From JAVBTT01 sp031556035 (GTDB lineage: Bacteria; Bacillota; Clostridia; Oscillospirales; UBA929), in contig JAVBTT010000006.1 in the NCBI GenBank assembly GCA_031556035.1, forward strand, positions 1 to 64,000: a DNA stretch of 64,000 nt, given 5' to 3'. Each line of letters starts with the position of its first letter. Position 1 is the first letter of the stretch. The notes beneath the pieces were generated by a model. That model was not told the DNA's origin and searched no databases. It saw only the letters and a list, made by a program, of their open reading frames with translations. The position numbers and the translations under genes are program-made. Below, one piece after another: positions 7,993 to 17,691 of the stretch.

Positions 7993-9012
7993 ATGGATCA
8001 ATTAATAACATGTTCATGCAAGCCCCTCATCACCGGTTGCGGCGATCATAAAAACCATATGGCATTTGACGGGTGCTCGTATTTTTTCACTGTCAAGTGC
8101 CGATGTGAAATTGTCAGACTGAATAAGCGCCTTGAACTCGAAGAAAAGCACCGTACCTGCAGAATATACGATTGTATTTGTTACGATTGGCGTGAGCACT
8201 GCTTCTGGGCGTCCTCAAACACATGCTTTAAAATGCTCTTCAGGCTCGATTGCGACATGAACGAGACAGACTGCATACACATCAGAACGGCAGGCGCGGA
8301 GGGCATGATAACGGGAATTTCATATAACTGCCGCGGGGACACGCTTATGGTTTCTTTCGCGAACACAGTCGTTGAAGTCAACAAGAGATGTGAGACAGTC
8401 GAAATTGTATATTTCGTCGGAAACGGGTGGATCACGGACGTTCTCAGTCTGAGCCCCGGAATCATCATAACCTTGGTGAGAGATCAAAAGCAATATATTG
8501 AAATAATCAACCGCTGCGGCGGATTAACGGCATGTTTCTGCCTGAACGACCGTTTTTTAGTAAAGAACCTGATATTCAACCCGTGCCGATCCCGCTGCAT
8601 GTACCCACGAATTGAAGCGTTTGCGGCAAAAAACTATCACTATCCTTTTTTATGTGAGCTGCAGATCCCGTATGAGGCCTTAGGCTTTAAACCCGATTGC
8701 TGCAACTTTGAGATATGCGGGGAATGCTGCCGCGAACAGCCCCGTAAAAAGGATCCCTGCGCAGACATAATGGATTCGATCGCCCGCGTTGAGGCCGCCC
8801 TCTCCCATATACTGAACGCCGAGGGTGAAAAGCTGCAAAAGATCATTTCGGAAACAGACGATATAGAGACGATTCTACACGTCAACCGCGAGGTCAATAA
8901 GACGGTCATCAACGCGACACACCTGGAGCATGTGCTCTACGCGAAGCTGACGGCACTTGCCGACGGCGGACTTTGTGGCGATCCTTGTGACCGCTTCGAG
9001 AAATATAGCTAG
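7993..9012 (+). CDS. Cys-rich protein with C-terminal LSHILNAEGEK module
   Basis: 339 residues from ATG 7993 (GGAG six bases upstream; TTG 7981 is in frame but overlaps the RBS). The N-terminal ~250 residues carry over 20 Cys, often in CxC or C(3-6)C spacing (CSCKP, KCRCE, DCICYD, CCNFEICGECC), with a repeating strand pattern (ITGISYNCRGDTLMVSF; WITDVLSLSPGIIITLV) that could be a small beta-propeller. The module occupies about 255-325 (ARVEAALSHILNAEGEKLQ). High Cys content without an export signal is typical of disulfide-cross-linked spore coat or exosporium proteins. No enzyme motif recognised. Confidence 0.65.
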   Translation: MDQLITCSCKPLITGCGDHKNHMAFDGCSYFFTVKCRCEIVRLNKRLELEEKHRTCRIYDCICYDWREHCFWASSNTCFKMLFRLDCDMNETDCIHIRTAGAEGMITGISYNCRGDTLMVSFANTVVEVNKRCETVEIVYFVGNGWITDVLSLSPGIIITLVRDQKQYIEIINRCGGLTACFCLNDRFLVKNLIFNPCRSRCMYPRIEAFAAKNYHYPFLCELQIPYEALGFKPDCCNFEICGECCREQPRKKDPCADIMDSIARVEAALSHILNAEGEKLQKIISETDDIETILHVNREVNKTVINATHLEHVLYAKLTALADGGLCGDPCDRFEKYS

Positions 9013-9069
9013 CCTAAGTGGTCCGATAGCCGCAAGGCGTCGGGCCCTTCTTTTGAAAAGGAGGTCAAT

Positions 9070-12000
9070 ATGGCTTTTAATATAGATTTCAGTCTTCAGG
9101 TTGAAGACCCAACGGGCTCAAACAACTGGGTGCAATACCCCAACGGCGTTACCCGCCTGACGGGAGAAAAAGCGAATTACCGCATTTACTACAGCTTTAG
9201 CGCGACCGAAAGCGGCACATTCGAGGATATGTCCTTTGAGCTCAGGTTTCCGGATGAATATTATAATCTGCTCAACGTCAGCAACATAGGTCTGCCTCTC
9301 GGCGCGACGTACACGATGGAGCGCTCCGGAACCGAGCTGCGCGTGAATATCATGTTCGCGCCCTCTCTTCAGCCGGGCCAGTCGGGATTCATGGCGTTTA
9401 TTGTGGATTCCGCGGCACCACAAGGCCCGGACGGGTATTTGATTCCTTCAGCCATTGAACTGACCGGCCGGTTCCGCAACAATGAAGGAATCATAACCCC
9501 AATTGACGAGACTAAACCCGGGCCAACCTGGACAGTTAACTGCGCAATTTGCGACACGCTGACAAAACGCGTAATCAATAACGGAACCGTCTATATCGAA
9601 GATTCCGGGGCATATATTGTGGATTACCAGGTTGAGCGAATGCTGGATCCGCCTGCTCCGGGCACCTACAATGGTGTCTGGGCAGCCGAACGCTGCATGC
9701 TGACCGAGTATTTGCCGACTATAACCGGCGTGACCCCCGAGATTGTGTGGTCGGACAGACCTTATACTGTTGCCGGGAATACAGTTGTTTGGGATTTCTC
9801 GCCGGCGCAGACGCCCTCAAACGGCGTTTTGATAAATTTTCGCATCCGCTATCCAAAGAATCAGGTCGATGAGCGGGGAGGCCCCAGCGCCATCGGCGAT
9901 ATCATTGATAACATGACCGCCAATTACATGCTGCTGGGCGATGTTCCCGGCAGTCTAAGCGCTACAGTCACGCATCCGCTTTTGCCCGTACCGGAGCCAG
10001 CTTCCGGCACTGCCTCTGTTATGAAGTGGAGTGATCCGTCCTCAATCTCCGGCACTGTGCTCGGGATGCAAGACATAAGGTCTTTGTTTGTGCTCATGGC
10101 CTCAGCGCAAAACGGAAATGTGATTCCGCGCCACGTGGAGCTGACAGACCTTAGACTTACAATCGAGCTCAACGACGGTACCATCTATGTACCCGAGCCC
10201 AATGAAATTGAATGGAACTCCATACAAATCAACAACGCAAGTGTTTTCTTTGAGTACCAGACAGCGCTCGGCGGGGGAGTCTGGACGCCGGACCCCGCAA
10301 TCGTCGGACAAAGATTATGTCCTTTCCCGACGGTGGCCCCGGGGGACCATATAACCGCGTTTCGCTTTTCGGGAAGCACATTTACGCATCCGAACGATCG
10401 CATGTCTGCATATGTGTATATTACAGTCAAGCGGCGTGAGCTCGAGTTGGAGCACTACAAGAACATTACGAACGAGATGTCTGCCGTAATTGCCATGTCT
10501 GACGGAACAGTTCTCGAAGGAACGGCCAAAGCGGTTGTGCCTGTGAATTATAGCCAGATCATAGTGACTGAAATCGTCGCTACCGCGGTCGACGACCTGA
10601 CCATCAACCCTGGCGGAACCGCCAACGTAAGAGCCACACTTAGAATTGCGCCAGGCACCACGATAACTGTCAACGGCACCGACCTGTTTGTCGTCATCCC
10701 GCCGGGGTTTGACCTGAATGCGGTTCGTGATAACGGCTCACCACTCGACCCTTCGGAATACAGCGTCACGGCAGACTGGCGGATTGCGGGGCAGTCACTT
10801 CTTCATGTCCCGATCAAATATAACGAGCCAAGCAAGGCCGGCGATCCATTCCACTATTCACTCGAATGCGACGTAGATCCGTTCATTGTTCCTGGGGCTT
10901 ATAGTTTTGATTTCTGGTATGTTATAAACTCCGAGCAGGCAAACGACCCCGAGACCACACATTCCGCCATAGGCACCACCGCGCCGGACATCTATGATTT
11001 TGATCAGGACGGCGATGAAACTGAGCTTGTGGCTATGCAAACGCTGCCGGTCACCGTCACCGCCGCCCACGTTGTCAATGTGCTCAAGCTCAGCAAAGGC
11101 CCGCGTGATGCGGATTTTGATCCGGACAACGACACGCACATAATAGCCGGCGAGATGTTCCAGTATAAGCACTCTGTTCGAAACGACAGCCCCGACCCCA
11201 TGACCGATCTCGTGATGATCGATGTCTTCCCATATATGGGAGACGCTTTCAGTTCACAATGGCGACCCGTTCTTAACGCGCCTATCATTCCCCCTGTGGG
11301 CGTCGACGTAAAGTATTCGCTGTCTGACGACCCGATCATGGCGCCTATTGGGCCGGGCGGCACAGGGGTCTGGCTTGACATTCCGCCCACTGATATCTCA
11401 ACCGTTCGTTCTGTCCGGCTCGATTTTGACAGCCGCGTTTTTCAGCCGGGTGAATCCGCCACCCTGACTACAGACATGCTCGGTCCGATAGGTACGCCCG
11501 TCGACACGACATGCTACAACAGCATAAAATATATCGCCAGCGCGATAATCGGCGGCAGCCATGTGCCGTTTCTTCCCGCGTATTCGCCGCCGGCCTACGC
11601 AAAGGTCACCATTGCCCAAGGCGCCAACACCATCGGCGACTATGTCTGGTCGGATCTCAACGAAAACGGCATCCAGGATCCCGGTGAGCCGGGGCTCAAC
11701 GGCATAACCGTCGAGCTGTACGATGACCAGGGCGCTTTGCTGCATGTGACCGTGAGCGCAAACAGCCCTGTTGACGGCAGCGCCGGATACTATTTGTTCA
11801 GCAACCTCGCGGACGGCGGCTACCGAGTAAAATTTGACCCTGCGCCGCCCTCCGGCAATACGCTGACGATTCAGCACGCTGGCGGCGACCCCAACCTCGA
11901 CAGCGACCCCGACCCGGTCACAGGCTTGACCGAGATCATTGAACTTGCCGGAGGCGAAAGCCGCCTCGACATCGACGCGGGTTACCGTCTCCCCTGCAAA

Positions 12001-12231
12001 GACAAGCTTTGCCAGGCCATTACCGATCTCATAGAATCGGTTGCGCTTGAACAGGCGGCTCTCTCGCACATCCTGAACGCCGAGGGTGAAAAGCTGCAGG
12101 CCTATCTCTCGCTTCCCGATCAAACGCTGGAGTCGCTGCTCAATGTAAATAAGTCCGTAAAGAAAATGGTAGACTCTGTGGCGCTGCTTGAAATGGTGCT
12201 GCAAGCCAAAATCAGGCTAACAAAAAGTTAA
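9070..12231 (+). CDS. Giant DUF11-type / SdrD-B surface protein with C-terminal LSHILNAEGEK module
   Basis: 1053 residues from ATG 9070 (perfect AAGGAGG RBS). Residues about 1-850 are successive beta-sandwich units of the DUF11 type (for example LKLSKGPRDADFDP...GEMFQYKHSVRNDS). Residues about 855-975 are a textbook SdrD B-like domain (TIGDYVWSDLNENGIQDPGE, ending in DIDAGYRLP). The shared module fills about 980-1053 (ITDLIESVALEQAALSHILN). No signal peptide, wall anchor or membrane segment. It closes the module-gene series and is followed by a MITE-like repeat rather than a clear terminator. Probably a long fibrous component of the spore surface. Confidence 0.72.
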   Translation: MAFNIDFSLQVEDPTGSNNWVQYPNGVTRLTGEKANYRIYYSFSATESGTFEDMSFELRFPDEYYNLLNVSNIGLPLGATYTMERSGTELRVNIMFAPSLQPGQSGFMAFIVDSAAPQGPDGYLIPSAIELTGRFRNNEGIITPIDETKPGPTWTVNCAICDTLTKRVINNGTVYIEDSGAYIVDYQVERMLDPPAPGTYNGVWAAERCMLTEYLPTITGVTPEIVWSDRPYTVAGNTVVWDFSPAQTPSNGVLINFRIRYPKNQVDERGGPSAIGDIIDNMTANYMLLGDVPGSLSATVTHPLLPVPEPASGTASVMKWSDPSSISGTVLGMQDIRSLFVLMASAQNGNVIPRHVELTDLRLTIELNDGTIYVPEPNEIEWNSIQINNASVFFEYQTALGGGVWTPDPAIVGQRLCPFPTVAPGDHITAFRFSGSTFTHPNDRMSAYVYITVKRRELELEHYKNITNEMSAVIAMSDGTVLEGTAKAVVPVNYSQIIVTEIVATAVDDLTINPGGTANVRATLRIAPGTTITVNGTDLFVVIPPGFDLNAVRDNGSPLDPSEYSVTADWRIAGQSLLHVPIKYNEPSKAGDPFHYSLECDVDPFIVPGAYSFDFWYVINSEQANDPETTHSAIGTTAPDIYDFDQDGDETELVAMQTLPVTVTAAHVVNVLKLSKGPRDADFDPDNDTHIIAGEMFQYKHSVRNDSPDPMTDLVMIDVFPYMGDAFSSQWRPVLNAPIIPPVGVDVKYSLSDDPIMAPIGPGGTGVWLDIPPTDISTVRSVRLDFDSRVFQPGESATLTTDMLGPIGTPVDTTCYNSIKYIASAIIGGSHVPFLPAYSPPAYAKVTIAQGANTIGDYVWSDLNENGIQDPGEPGLNGITVELYDDQGALLHVTVSANSPVDGSAGYYLFSNLADGGYRVKFDPAPPSGNTLTIQHAGGDPNLDSDPDPVTGLTEIIELAGGESRLDIDAGYRLPCKDKLCQAITDLIESVALEQAALSHILNAEGEKLQAYLSLPDQTLESLLNVNKSVKKMVDSVALLEMVLQAKIRLTKS

Positions 12232-12242
12232 TATTGGCCCCA

Positions 12243-12379
12243 TATTACTGTTTAAAACCTTCCGCTTAGAAATTTGCAGAAGCTTGCCGCGGCAAGCGGG
12301 GAAAATGCGCCGCCCGCACAGCGGGCAGCGCATTTTGAGGAGCTGTTGCGGAAAGGTTTACTCGCGGGGTCAATAGTAT
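12243..12379. repeat. MITE-like element, rearranged ~137-bp copy
   Basis: The left part (TACTGTTTAAAACCTTCCGC, then AATTTGCAGAAGCTTGC) matches the canonical copy at 29756. The right part ends GGTCAATAGTA, as in the 15162 copy. The middle holds a GC-rich inverted repeat (AAAATGCGC...GCGCATTTT). It appears to be a hybrid of the ATTAGT and CAATAGT subfamilies. Confidence 0.6.
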
Positions 12380-12424
12380 GACAAAGCCCCCGTTTGGCGC
12401 GAGCAAACAGCGACAGGCCGACGG

Positions 12425-15094
12425 CTATCTTCTCCTGAGCTCAAACTTAAAGTAATCCCAACTGTCTTGATCCGGGCCTACGGCAAAGGTCTCCACGCCC
12501 TCCGGCGGAGTCTCTCCGGCAAGCCCGCCCATAAACTGCGGATAATGAGCATTGTCCCCATGGAAGTAAGCGGTATAAGTCCCGCCGGGCCTTGCGGGAA
12601 ACCATGCGGCCTGATCTCCCACGATTGGGGAGTCGAACTGCCACACCCATACGCCGGGCGCGGCAAGCCTCCACAGGCTGACAATGACAAGCTGCCGGCC
12701 GCCGGGGACCTCCACGTTGATGTTCTTCGCGGCGGGAACGGCTCGAAGCGGATCCTTATAAAGTTCGGACAGGCGCCGGGGTCTGATGAGGCCCGGCGCT
12801 CCGACAGCCGACATGTCCAGCCGTTCAACGCCGTACTCTGCGGCCGCAGACTCCGAAAGCTGAAAATCATATTTTGCCGCGTCGGCAAACCCGGGGTCGC
12901 CGTACAGGAAATGGTTGTTTTCCACCCTGCCGTACTTCGTGTCCACCGCGACTTCCTCCGGCAGCTCGGTCGCCCTCCCGCTCATTCTCCCCTCCAGGTA
13001 TACAATAATATTGTTGTATACCTGCGCCATCACCGGGCGCATATCGGTCTTTTCGCTCTCCATGTATTTATAATACTCGTAATGCTCGGGGTACTTCTCC
13101 CGCCAGAGCCTGTCCTTGTACATGCCGTTAAGGTAATACTTGGGCAGGGTGTTCTCTGTTTTTACGATTTCGCTTCCGCTCTCGCCGTGGTACCAGTCGC
13201 GGATGAACTCGTCGGGGTAATCCAGAACATAGTCACAGTCGATAAAAACATTGTTTATCGTCGTCGAGGGGCTTATCGGACTCATGGGATTGGAACAGAC
13301 GCAGGGGACATTGTACACGACGTTGTAAGAAAAATCGTGAAACGGCTGGGCGTTGTCGTAGCCCGCCGCGCCGCGCCGCGCAAAGTCGAAGCCTGCGGCG
13401 TAAACATTGCCGTATCCGCGGCTTGTGACGTCGTGAAAGTAGTTGTGCCGTATTTTTACGCCGTCGTTTTGGCCCTGATAGTTCAAGTAAATTGTGCCGG
13501 TGTCCTCGGCCATGTCGCATGGGCTGTCGCAAAACTCGTTGTATATTATCTCGGTGTCAATTGCGCTGCCGTTTATGGCCTGCCCCCGGCAGAAAAGAAA
13601 TGAGTTGTTCTTCACCGTAATGCCGCAGCCGTTCAGAACGAGCCCGGAGAAGTAACAGGAGCCGATCAGCCCCGAGTGCTTTACCGTATTATTCTCGAAA
13701 ACCGCGCCGCCGCTCTCGCGGTAGCCCGTGTGGCCGGAGTTGATCAGCGCCGCGCAGCAGCCGGTGTTGAGAAATGTGCAGCCGCTGATCCTGTGATTAA
13801 TTCCGTTCACGGCGGCTGAGCGTTCATCCAGGTACCGCTGAAACTCCCCGGTACCGTAGACATCGGCGTAGTTCGAGGTGTTTAAAACCCATTCGCCCAG
13901 GCGTACGCCGTCTATCCCGTAATTCTTAAGGGTGCAGTTTTCCACAGTGCAGCTCTTCCCGCCGTTGATCCAGAATATCGAACCCTTCGTCAGCTCGAAG
14001 GTCAGACCGGAAAATGTGAGGAATGAGGCGTCCTGTGAGTTGATAACATAGTTGCCGTCAAAAAGGGAGAGCTTGACCGTTGCGTCCCTCATGTCCTTCG
14101 TGGGGTAAAGGTAGAGGGTTCCGGCCCTGTCTATATAGTATTCGCCCGGTCTGTCCAGTTCCTCAAGCACGTTGGCGAAGGCGTACCGCGAACCCCCCTG
14201 TACGCCGGAGGTCGGGGTCGCGCGCAGGGTAACGGTCATGGCCTCGGGGTCGATTTTATCCGCCACTGCCTCCGTCTGAAAAAACTCCCAGCCGGTCATG
14301 CCGAAAATAATTACGTCATCACGGGTCTGCCAGCCCTTGATCCTGTCCTCATACGTTTTAAACGCGCATTGCCTGCCGTTTGGCTGTTCGGTCACCGGAT
14401 CAAAGCCGGTTTCGATGACATCGGGTATTCTGAGGTATTGGTTGTAGGGATTTTCCTCGAATATGCCCTCGGACTTGTTTGGATAACGCGCCAGGTACAG
14501 CGCGTCGTCGTCAATAAAGACCTGCATGCGCGGGACAAAGTACCGGTTGTCGCGATACTCCTCCGATTCATGCTCCCGCAGGTTGCCCGCCCGCCAATAG
14601 TCCTTGGAATAGTCAAGATCCGAAAATTTAACGCCGTTTTTAAACAGATCACAGCACAGCACTTTTTCGCGCGCCTCGGGGGAGAGACGCGCGAGCGTTC
14701 CGGCGTCCGCCACGTTTGTGAAATCGCGTCCCTTTATGTAGCTCCCGCCCGTAAAAACCGGGGTTTCCCCGGGATACGCCGTATAGCTCACAGGCGCGGA
14801 CACATCGCCGGAATCCGCCTCGCCGAAATGCACCGTCTCGGTTATCCTGTAGGCTCCGCCCCGAATATACACGGTAACCCCGCCTTCCGGCAGGCCGGAG
14901 GCGTCCTTAATTTCCCGTATTCTGTCGCGCGCCCCCGCGACGGTGGCCAGCGGCGAGGATTTTGTGCCGTTGTTTTTGTCACTGCCGTTCGGAGCTATGT
15001 ACAATACAGCCCCCTTGGCGGTGTCGTTTGCGCAGCCGGGTAAAAGCGAAAGCAAAAGAACAATAAGCAGCGAAAGTGAGGAAAACCTCTTCAT
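12425..15094 (-). CDS. Right-handed beta-helix lipoprotein, GH141-like
   Basis: 889 residues from ATG 15094 (GGGAG nine bases upstream; the ORF opens at TTG 15103). A lipoprotein signal peptide with lipobox LLPGC is clear. Then LYIAPNGSDKNNGTKSSPLATVAGARDRIREIK and PVSYTAYPGETPVFTGG, which is the N-terminal signature of secreted parallel beta-helix carbohydrate-active proteins of the GH141 type (fucosidase and xylanase activities are known in that family). The middle (350-620) shows helix-coil repeats (FSGLTFELTKGSIFWINGG; NTVKHSGLIGSCYFSG), and the C-terminus resembles a small beta domain. The nearby L-fucose isomerase hints at a fucose-releasing enzyme, but that is inference. Confidence 0.65.
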   Translation of the reverse strand: MKRFSSLSLLIVLLLSLLPGCANDTAKGAVLYIAPNGSDKNNGTKSSPLATVAGARDRIREIKDASGLPEGGVTVYIRGGAYRITETVHFGEADSGDVSAPVSYTAYPGETPVFTGGSYIKGRDFTNVADAGTLARLSPEAREKVLCCDLFKNGVKFSDLDYSKDYWRAGNLREHESEEYRDNRYFVPRMQVFIDDDALYLARYPNKSEGIFEENPYNQYLRIPDVIETGFDPVTEQPNGRQCAFKTYEDRIKGWQTRDDVIIFGMTGWEFFQTEAVADKIDPEAMTVTLRATPTSGVQGGSRYAFANVLEELDRPGEYYIDRAGTLYLYPTKDMRDATVKLSLFDGNYVINSQDASFLTFSGLTFELTKGSIFWINGGKSCTVENCTLKNYGIDGVRLGEWVLNTSNYADVYGTGEFQRYLDERSAAVNGINHRISGCTFLNTGCCAALINSGHTGYRESGGAVFENNTVKHSGLIGSCYFSGLVLNGCGITVKNNSFLFCRGQAINGSAIDTEIIYNEFCDSPCDMAEDTGTIYLNYQGQNDGVKIRHNYFHDVTSRGYGNVYAAGFDFARRGAAGYDNAQPFHDFSYNVVYNVPCVCSNPMSPISPSTTINNVFIDCDYVLDYPDEFIRDWYHGESGSEIVKTENTLPKYYLNGMYKDRLWREKYPEHYEYYKYMESEKTDMRPVMAQVYNNIIVYLEGRMSGRATELPEEVAVDTKYGRVENNHFLYGDPGFADAAKYDFQLSESAAAEYGVERLDMSAVGAPGLIRPRRLSELYKDPLRAVPAAKNINVEVPGGRQLVIVSLWRLAAPGVWVWQFDSPIVGDQAAWFPARPGGTYTAYFHGDNAHYPQFMGGLAGETPPEGVETFAVGPDQDSWDYFKFELRRR

Positions 15095-15161
15095 GCTATG
15101 CAACTCCCTGTCATTGCCTCAGCGGTTTCTGCCCCGCTGGCCGCACGCGCGTCCGCCTTAT

Positions 15162-15240
15162 ACTATTGATGTGCCAGTTAAACCTTGCCGCCAGCGGCGG
15201 CGGAGCTATTGCGGCAAGGTTTAATCGTGGGATCAATAGT
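15162..15240. repeat. MITE-like element, CAATAGT subfamily (79 bp)
   Basis: Ends ACTATTGAT (15162-15170) and ATCAATAGT (15232-15240) are exact inverted repeats, and TTAAACCTTGCCG...CGGCAAGGTTTAA continues the pairing inward. It lies between the beta-helix gene and the VOC gene. It shares the inner AAACCTT motif with the ACTAATACC family. Confidence 0.75.
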
Positions 15241-15241
15241 A

Positions 15242-15601
15242 TTAATCCGGCACTATCTCAATCCAGTACCCGTCCGGGTCCTCGATAAAATAGATGCCCA
15301 TGCCCTCGTTTTCATAACATATGCAGCCCATTTCCGCGTGTTTTTTATGGGATTCCTCATAATTGGCGGCGGAGAGGCACAGATGTGTCTCGTTGTCGCC
15401 CAGATCGTAGGGCTCCTTGCGATCCCTGAGCCAGGTGAGCTCGATCTGATGCGGAGTCCTGCCGTCCGTCAAGAACACAAGGGTGAAGTCCGGGGTCTCC
15501 TTTCGCCGGGCCTCGGTCAGGCAAAGGGCCTCGCGATAAAAATCCAGGCTTTTTTGCAGATCAAATACGTTGAAGTTGTTGTGCCGTATAGTGAACTCCA
15601 T
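15242..15601 (-). CDS. VOC (glyoxalase/bleomycin-resistance fold) family protein
   Basis: 119 residues from ATG 15601 with GTGAGG upstream; the longer upstream frame is repeat DNA. The single-domain vicinal-oxygen-chelate pattern is clear: FTIRHNNFNVFDLQKSLDFYREAL at the start, IELTW in the middle and GIYFIEDPDGYWIEIVPD at the end. The final motif is typical of lactoylglutathione lyase-like proteins, and His (HNN), Glu (IELTW) and Glu (IEIVP) could be the metal ligands. Substrate cannot be read from sequence. It lies downstream of fucI on the same strand, separated by a repeat element. Confidence 0.8.
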   Translation of the reverse strand: MEFTIRHNNFNVFDLQKSLDFYREALCLTEARRKETPDFTLVFLTDGRTPHQIELTWLRDRKEPYDLGDNETHLCLSAANYEESHKKHAEMGCICYENEGMGIYFIEDPDGYWIEIVPD

Positions 15602-15735
15602 AGCGTTCGCCTCACTTATTGCAGGGCGCGACGAGCCCGGCGCGCCGTTTGTCTGTATGTGACGCATACCGGGCGTCGCGTCCTGAGAGATTGGATACGG
15701 CGGGCCGCCGAGGACGGCGGCCCCTGCAGCGGAAC

Positions 15736-15882
15736 TGTCAAGCTGCGCTCGCCCTGCGCTCCGGCTTTGCTTTCGCCCGCTTTGCGTGCTTCCGCAAACG
15801 CCTGCGCTTTGTCTGGAAATATCCGGCGTCATGCGCTTCGCTGTTCCTTGGATATTTCCGAACCCGGGCGGCTCCGCTCTTC
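15736..15882 (-). repeat. GAAGAGCGGAGCC hairpin element following fucI
   Basis: Sense orientation is minus. It starts GAAGAGCGGAGCC (15882-15870) two bases after the fucI stop. Hairpin arms are GGAAATATCC (15859-15850) and GGATATTTCC (15824-15815) around a 25-nt loop, and the 3' end is GCGCAGCTTGACA. A separate GC-rich palindrome (GGGCCGCCG...CGGCGGCCC) follows at about 15697-15726. Confidence 0.8.
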
Positions 15883-15884
15883 TG

Positions 15885-17660
15885 TTAATACATCCCGCCG
15901 TACGCGGCGCAGGCCCTGTAGTCCGCGCTCTCGCTTTCAACCGTGCCGAAGGCGGCCCAGGCGTGCGGGCGGAAAACGCGGCAGTCGTCGATATTGTGCA
16001 TGCTCACCGGAATGCGCAGCATGGACGCGAGAGTGATCAGCTTGTCGCCTATGTGCCCGTAGCAGAACGCGCCGTGGTTCGCGCCCCAGTTCGCCATGAC
16101 GCTGTACGCGTCCCTAAACGCTCCCTTGCCGGTCAGCCTCGGGGCAAACCATGTGGTGGGCCAGGTCGGGTCTGTACGCTCCTGAAGAATCCTGCTCTCC
16201 CTGTCGGGCAGGGCCACCGTCTGCCCCTCCGCGAGCTGGAGCACCGGGCCGACCCCTTCCACCATGTTGAGCCGTATCATCGTAACAGGCATGTCAGCCC
16301 TCGTCTCAAAGCAGGACGAGAAGCCGCCGCCCCTAAAATACTCCACGTTGGCGGGGCACCATGTGGTGGCCTTCATCGTCGCGTCAATATCCGCGTCCGT
16401 GACCTCCCAGAACGGCTTCATGGCAGGGTCCCCGCCCCTGTCCTTCATGGCTCCGGCGCCGTCCAGCGCCGCCGCGCCCGAGTTGATCAGGTGGATGAGC
16501 CCGCCCCCGGCGGCTCCCGCCGGCTTCCAGCCGGTAACGCGCTCAATGGCCTCCGGGCTCCAGTATGTGCGCACGTCCGCGAACACGGCCGCCCGGTCTC
16601 CCACCAGGTGGCCCATCAGCATGCTCATCGCGTTGAGAGTGTCGTTCTCGGTGGCGAGGATAAGCGGCTCGCGCGGGCCGTTCCAGTCAAACGACGAGCA
16701 GAGCATGGATTCGGGGAAGTCGTGGTTGGGGAAATGATCCGTCCACTGGCGCTGGCCCTGCACCCCGGCCGCGATCGCGTTGCGCCCCATGGACTCCTCC
16801 ACGAAGCCCAGCTCGGCCAGCCGCGGATTCCCCAGCATAATATCCTTGAGAATGACCGCCTCCTTGACCGTGCGCTCCCACTCGGCGTCCTTCTCCTCCC
16901 GGCTGTGCGGAGCCCTGTTGCGGTCGGGGCCCTCGACGCAGACAGCCTCCTTCCATTCCATCGCCTTTTTGAACTCCTCGGGGTCGTATATGCCCCGCGC
17001 GATGCGCCGCTCAATCTCGATCTGATCAAGCCACTCCGTGCGCATTCCGAACGTCTTCTGGAGCATGGCCGCGTTCACGTAGGAGCCCGCGATGCCCATG
17101 CAGGTGGAGCCTATGTTGCAGTAGCTCTTGCCGCGCATCAGACCCACAGCGGTCGCCGCCTTGGCGAAGAGCAGTATCTTGTCCCTGACGTCGTCCGGGA
17201 TGTCCGTGTCCGTCATGTCCTGCACGTCGCGGCCGTAAATCGCGAAGGCGGGCAGCCCCATCTGGTTGTGGGCGGCCATGACAGCCGCCAGATAGACGGC
17301 GCCCGGGCGCTCGGTTCCGTTGAAGCCCCAGACGGCTTTGACTGTCAGCGGGTTCTGATCCATCGTCTCGGTGCCATAGCACCAGCAGGGAGTGACGCTC
17401 AGGGTCGCGGTCACGTTCTCGCGGGAAAACTTGTCCTCACATATGGCGGCCTCGGCCACCCCTCCGATGCAGGTGTCGGCTATGACGCACTGCACCGGCT
17501 CCCCGGACGGGTAGCGCAGGCTGGACGAAATCAGCTCCGCCGCCTGCCTGGCCATAGCCATCGTGCGCTCCTCAAGCGATTCGCGCACCCCAAGGCGCCT
17601 GCCGTCTATGCACGGGCGTATCCCGATCTTTGGCAGCGCTCCTATAAGCCTGTTGTTCAT
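15885..17660 (-). CDS. fucI: L-fucose isomerase
   Basis: 591 residues, the exact size of the FucI family, from ATG 17660 (AGGGGAGG RBS). Recognisable stretches are PKIGIRPCIDGRRLGVRESLEE at the N-terminus, GFNGTERPGAVYLAA, SYCNIGSTCMGIAGS, ADVRTYWSPEAIERVTGW and the C-terminal NWGANHGAFCYGHIGDKLITLASMLRIP. The enzyme interconverts L-fucose and L-fuculose using Mn2+, as a cytosolic hexamer. No fucK, fucA or transporter is adjacent, so the rest of the pathway lies elsewhere. It has its own promoter (17730-17758) and a 17-bp palindrome likely to be a repressor operator. Confidence 0.95.
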   Translation of the reverse strand: MNNRLIGALPKIGIRPCIDGRRLGVRESLEERTMAMARQAAELISSSLRYPSGEPVQCVIADTCIGGVAEAAICEDKFSRENVTATLSVTPCWCYGTETMDQNPLTVKAVWGFNGTERPGAVYLAAVMAAHNQMGLPAFAIYGRDVQDMTDTDIPDDVRDKILLFAKAATAVGLMRGKSYCNIGSTCMGIAGSYVNAAMLQKTFGMRTEWLDQIEIERRIARGIYDPEEFKKAMEWKEAVCVEGPDRNRAPHSREEKDAEWERTVKEAVILKDIMLGNPRLAELGFVEESMGRNAIAAGVQGQRQWTDHFPNHDFPESMLCSSFDWNGPREPLILATENDTLNAMSMLMGHLVGDRAAVFADVRTYWSPEAIERVTGWKPAGAAGGGLIHLINSGAAALDGAGAMKDRGGDPAMKPFWEVTDADIDATMKATTWCPANVEYFRGGGFSSCFETRADMPVTMIRLNMVEGVGPVLQLAEGQTVALPDRESRILQERTDPTWPTTWFAPRLTGKGAFRDAYSVMANWGANHGAFCYGHIGDKLITLASMLRIPVSMHNIDDCRVFRPHAWAAFGTVESESADYRACAAYGGMY

Positions 17661-17691
17661 AAATACAGCCTCCCCTTATTTGTGTGTTTTT

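Noticed and set aside
11398..12204. A 268-codon minus-strand frame
   Set aside because: Antisense to the 9070-12231 gene, whose SdrD-B and module sequences are clear.
12467..13603. A 378-codon open frame on the plus strand
   Set aside because: Antisense to the beta-helix lipoprotein gene; composition is Val/Arg/Ala-rich without motifs, typical of antisense translation.
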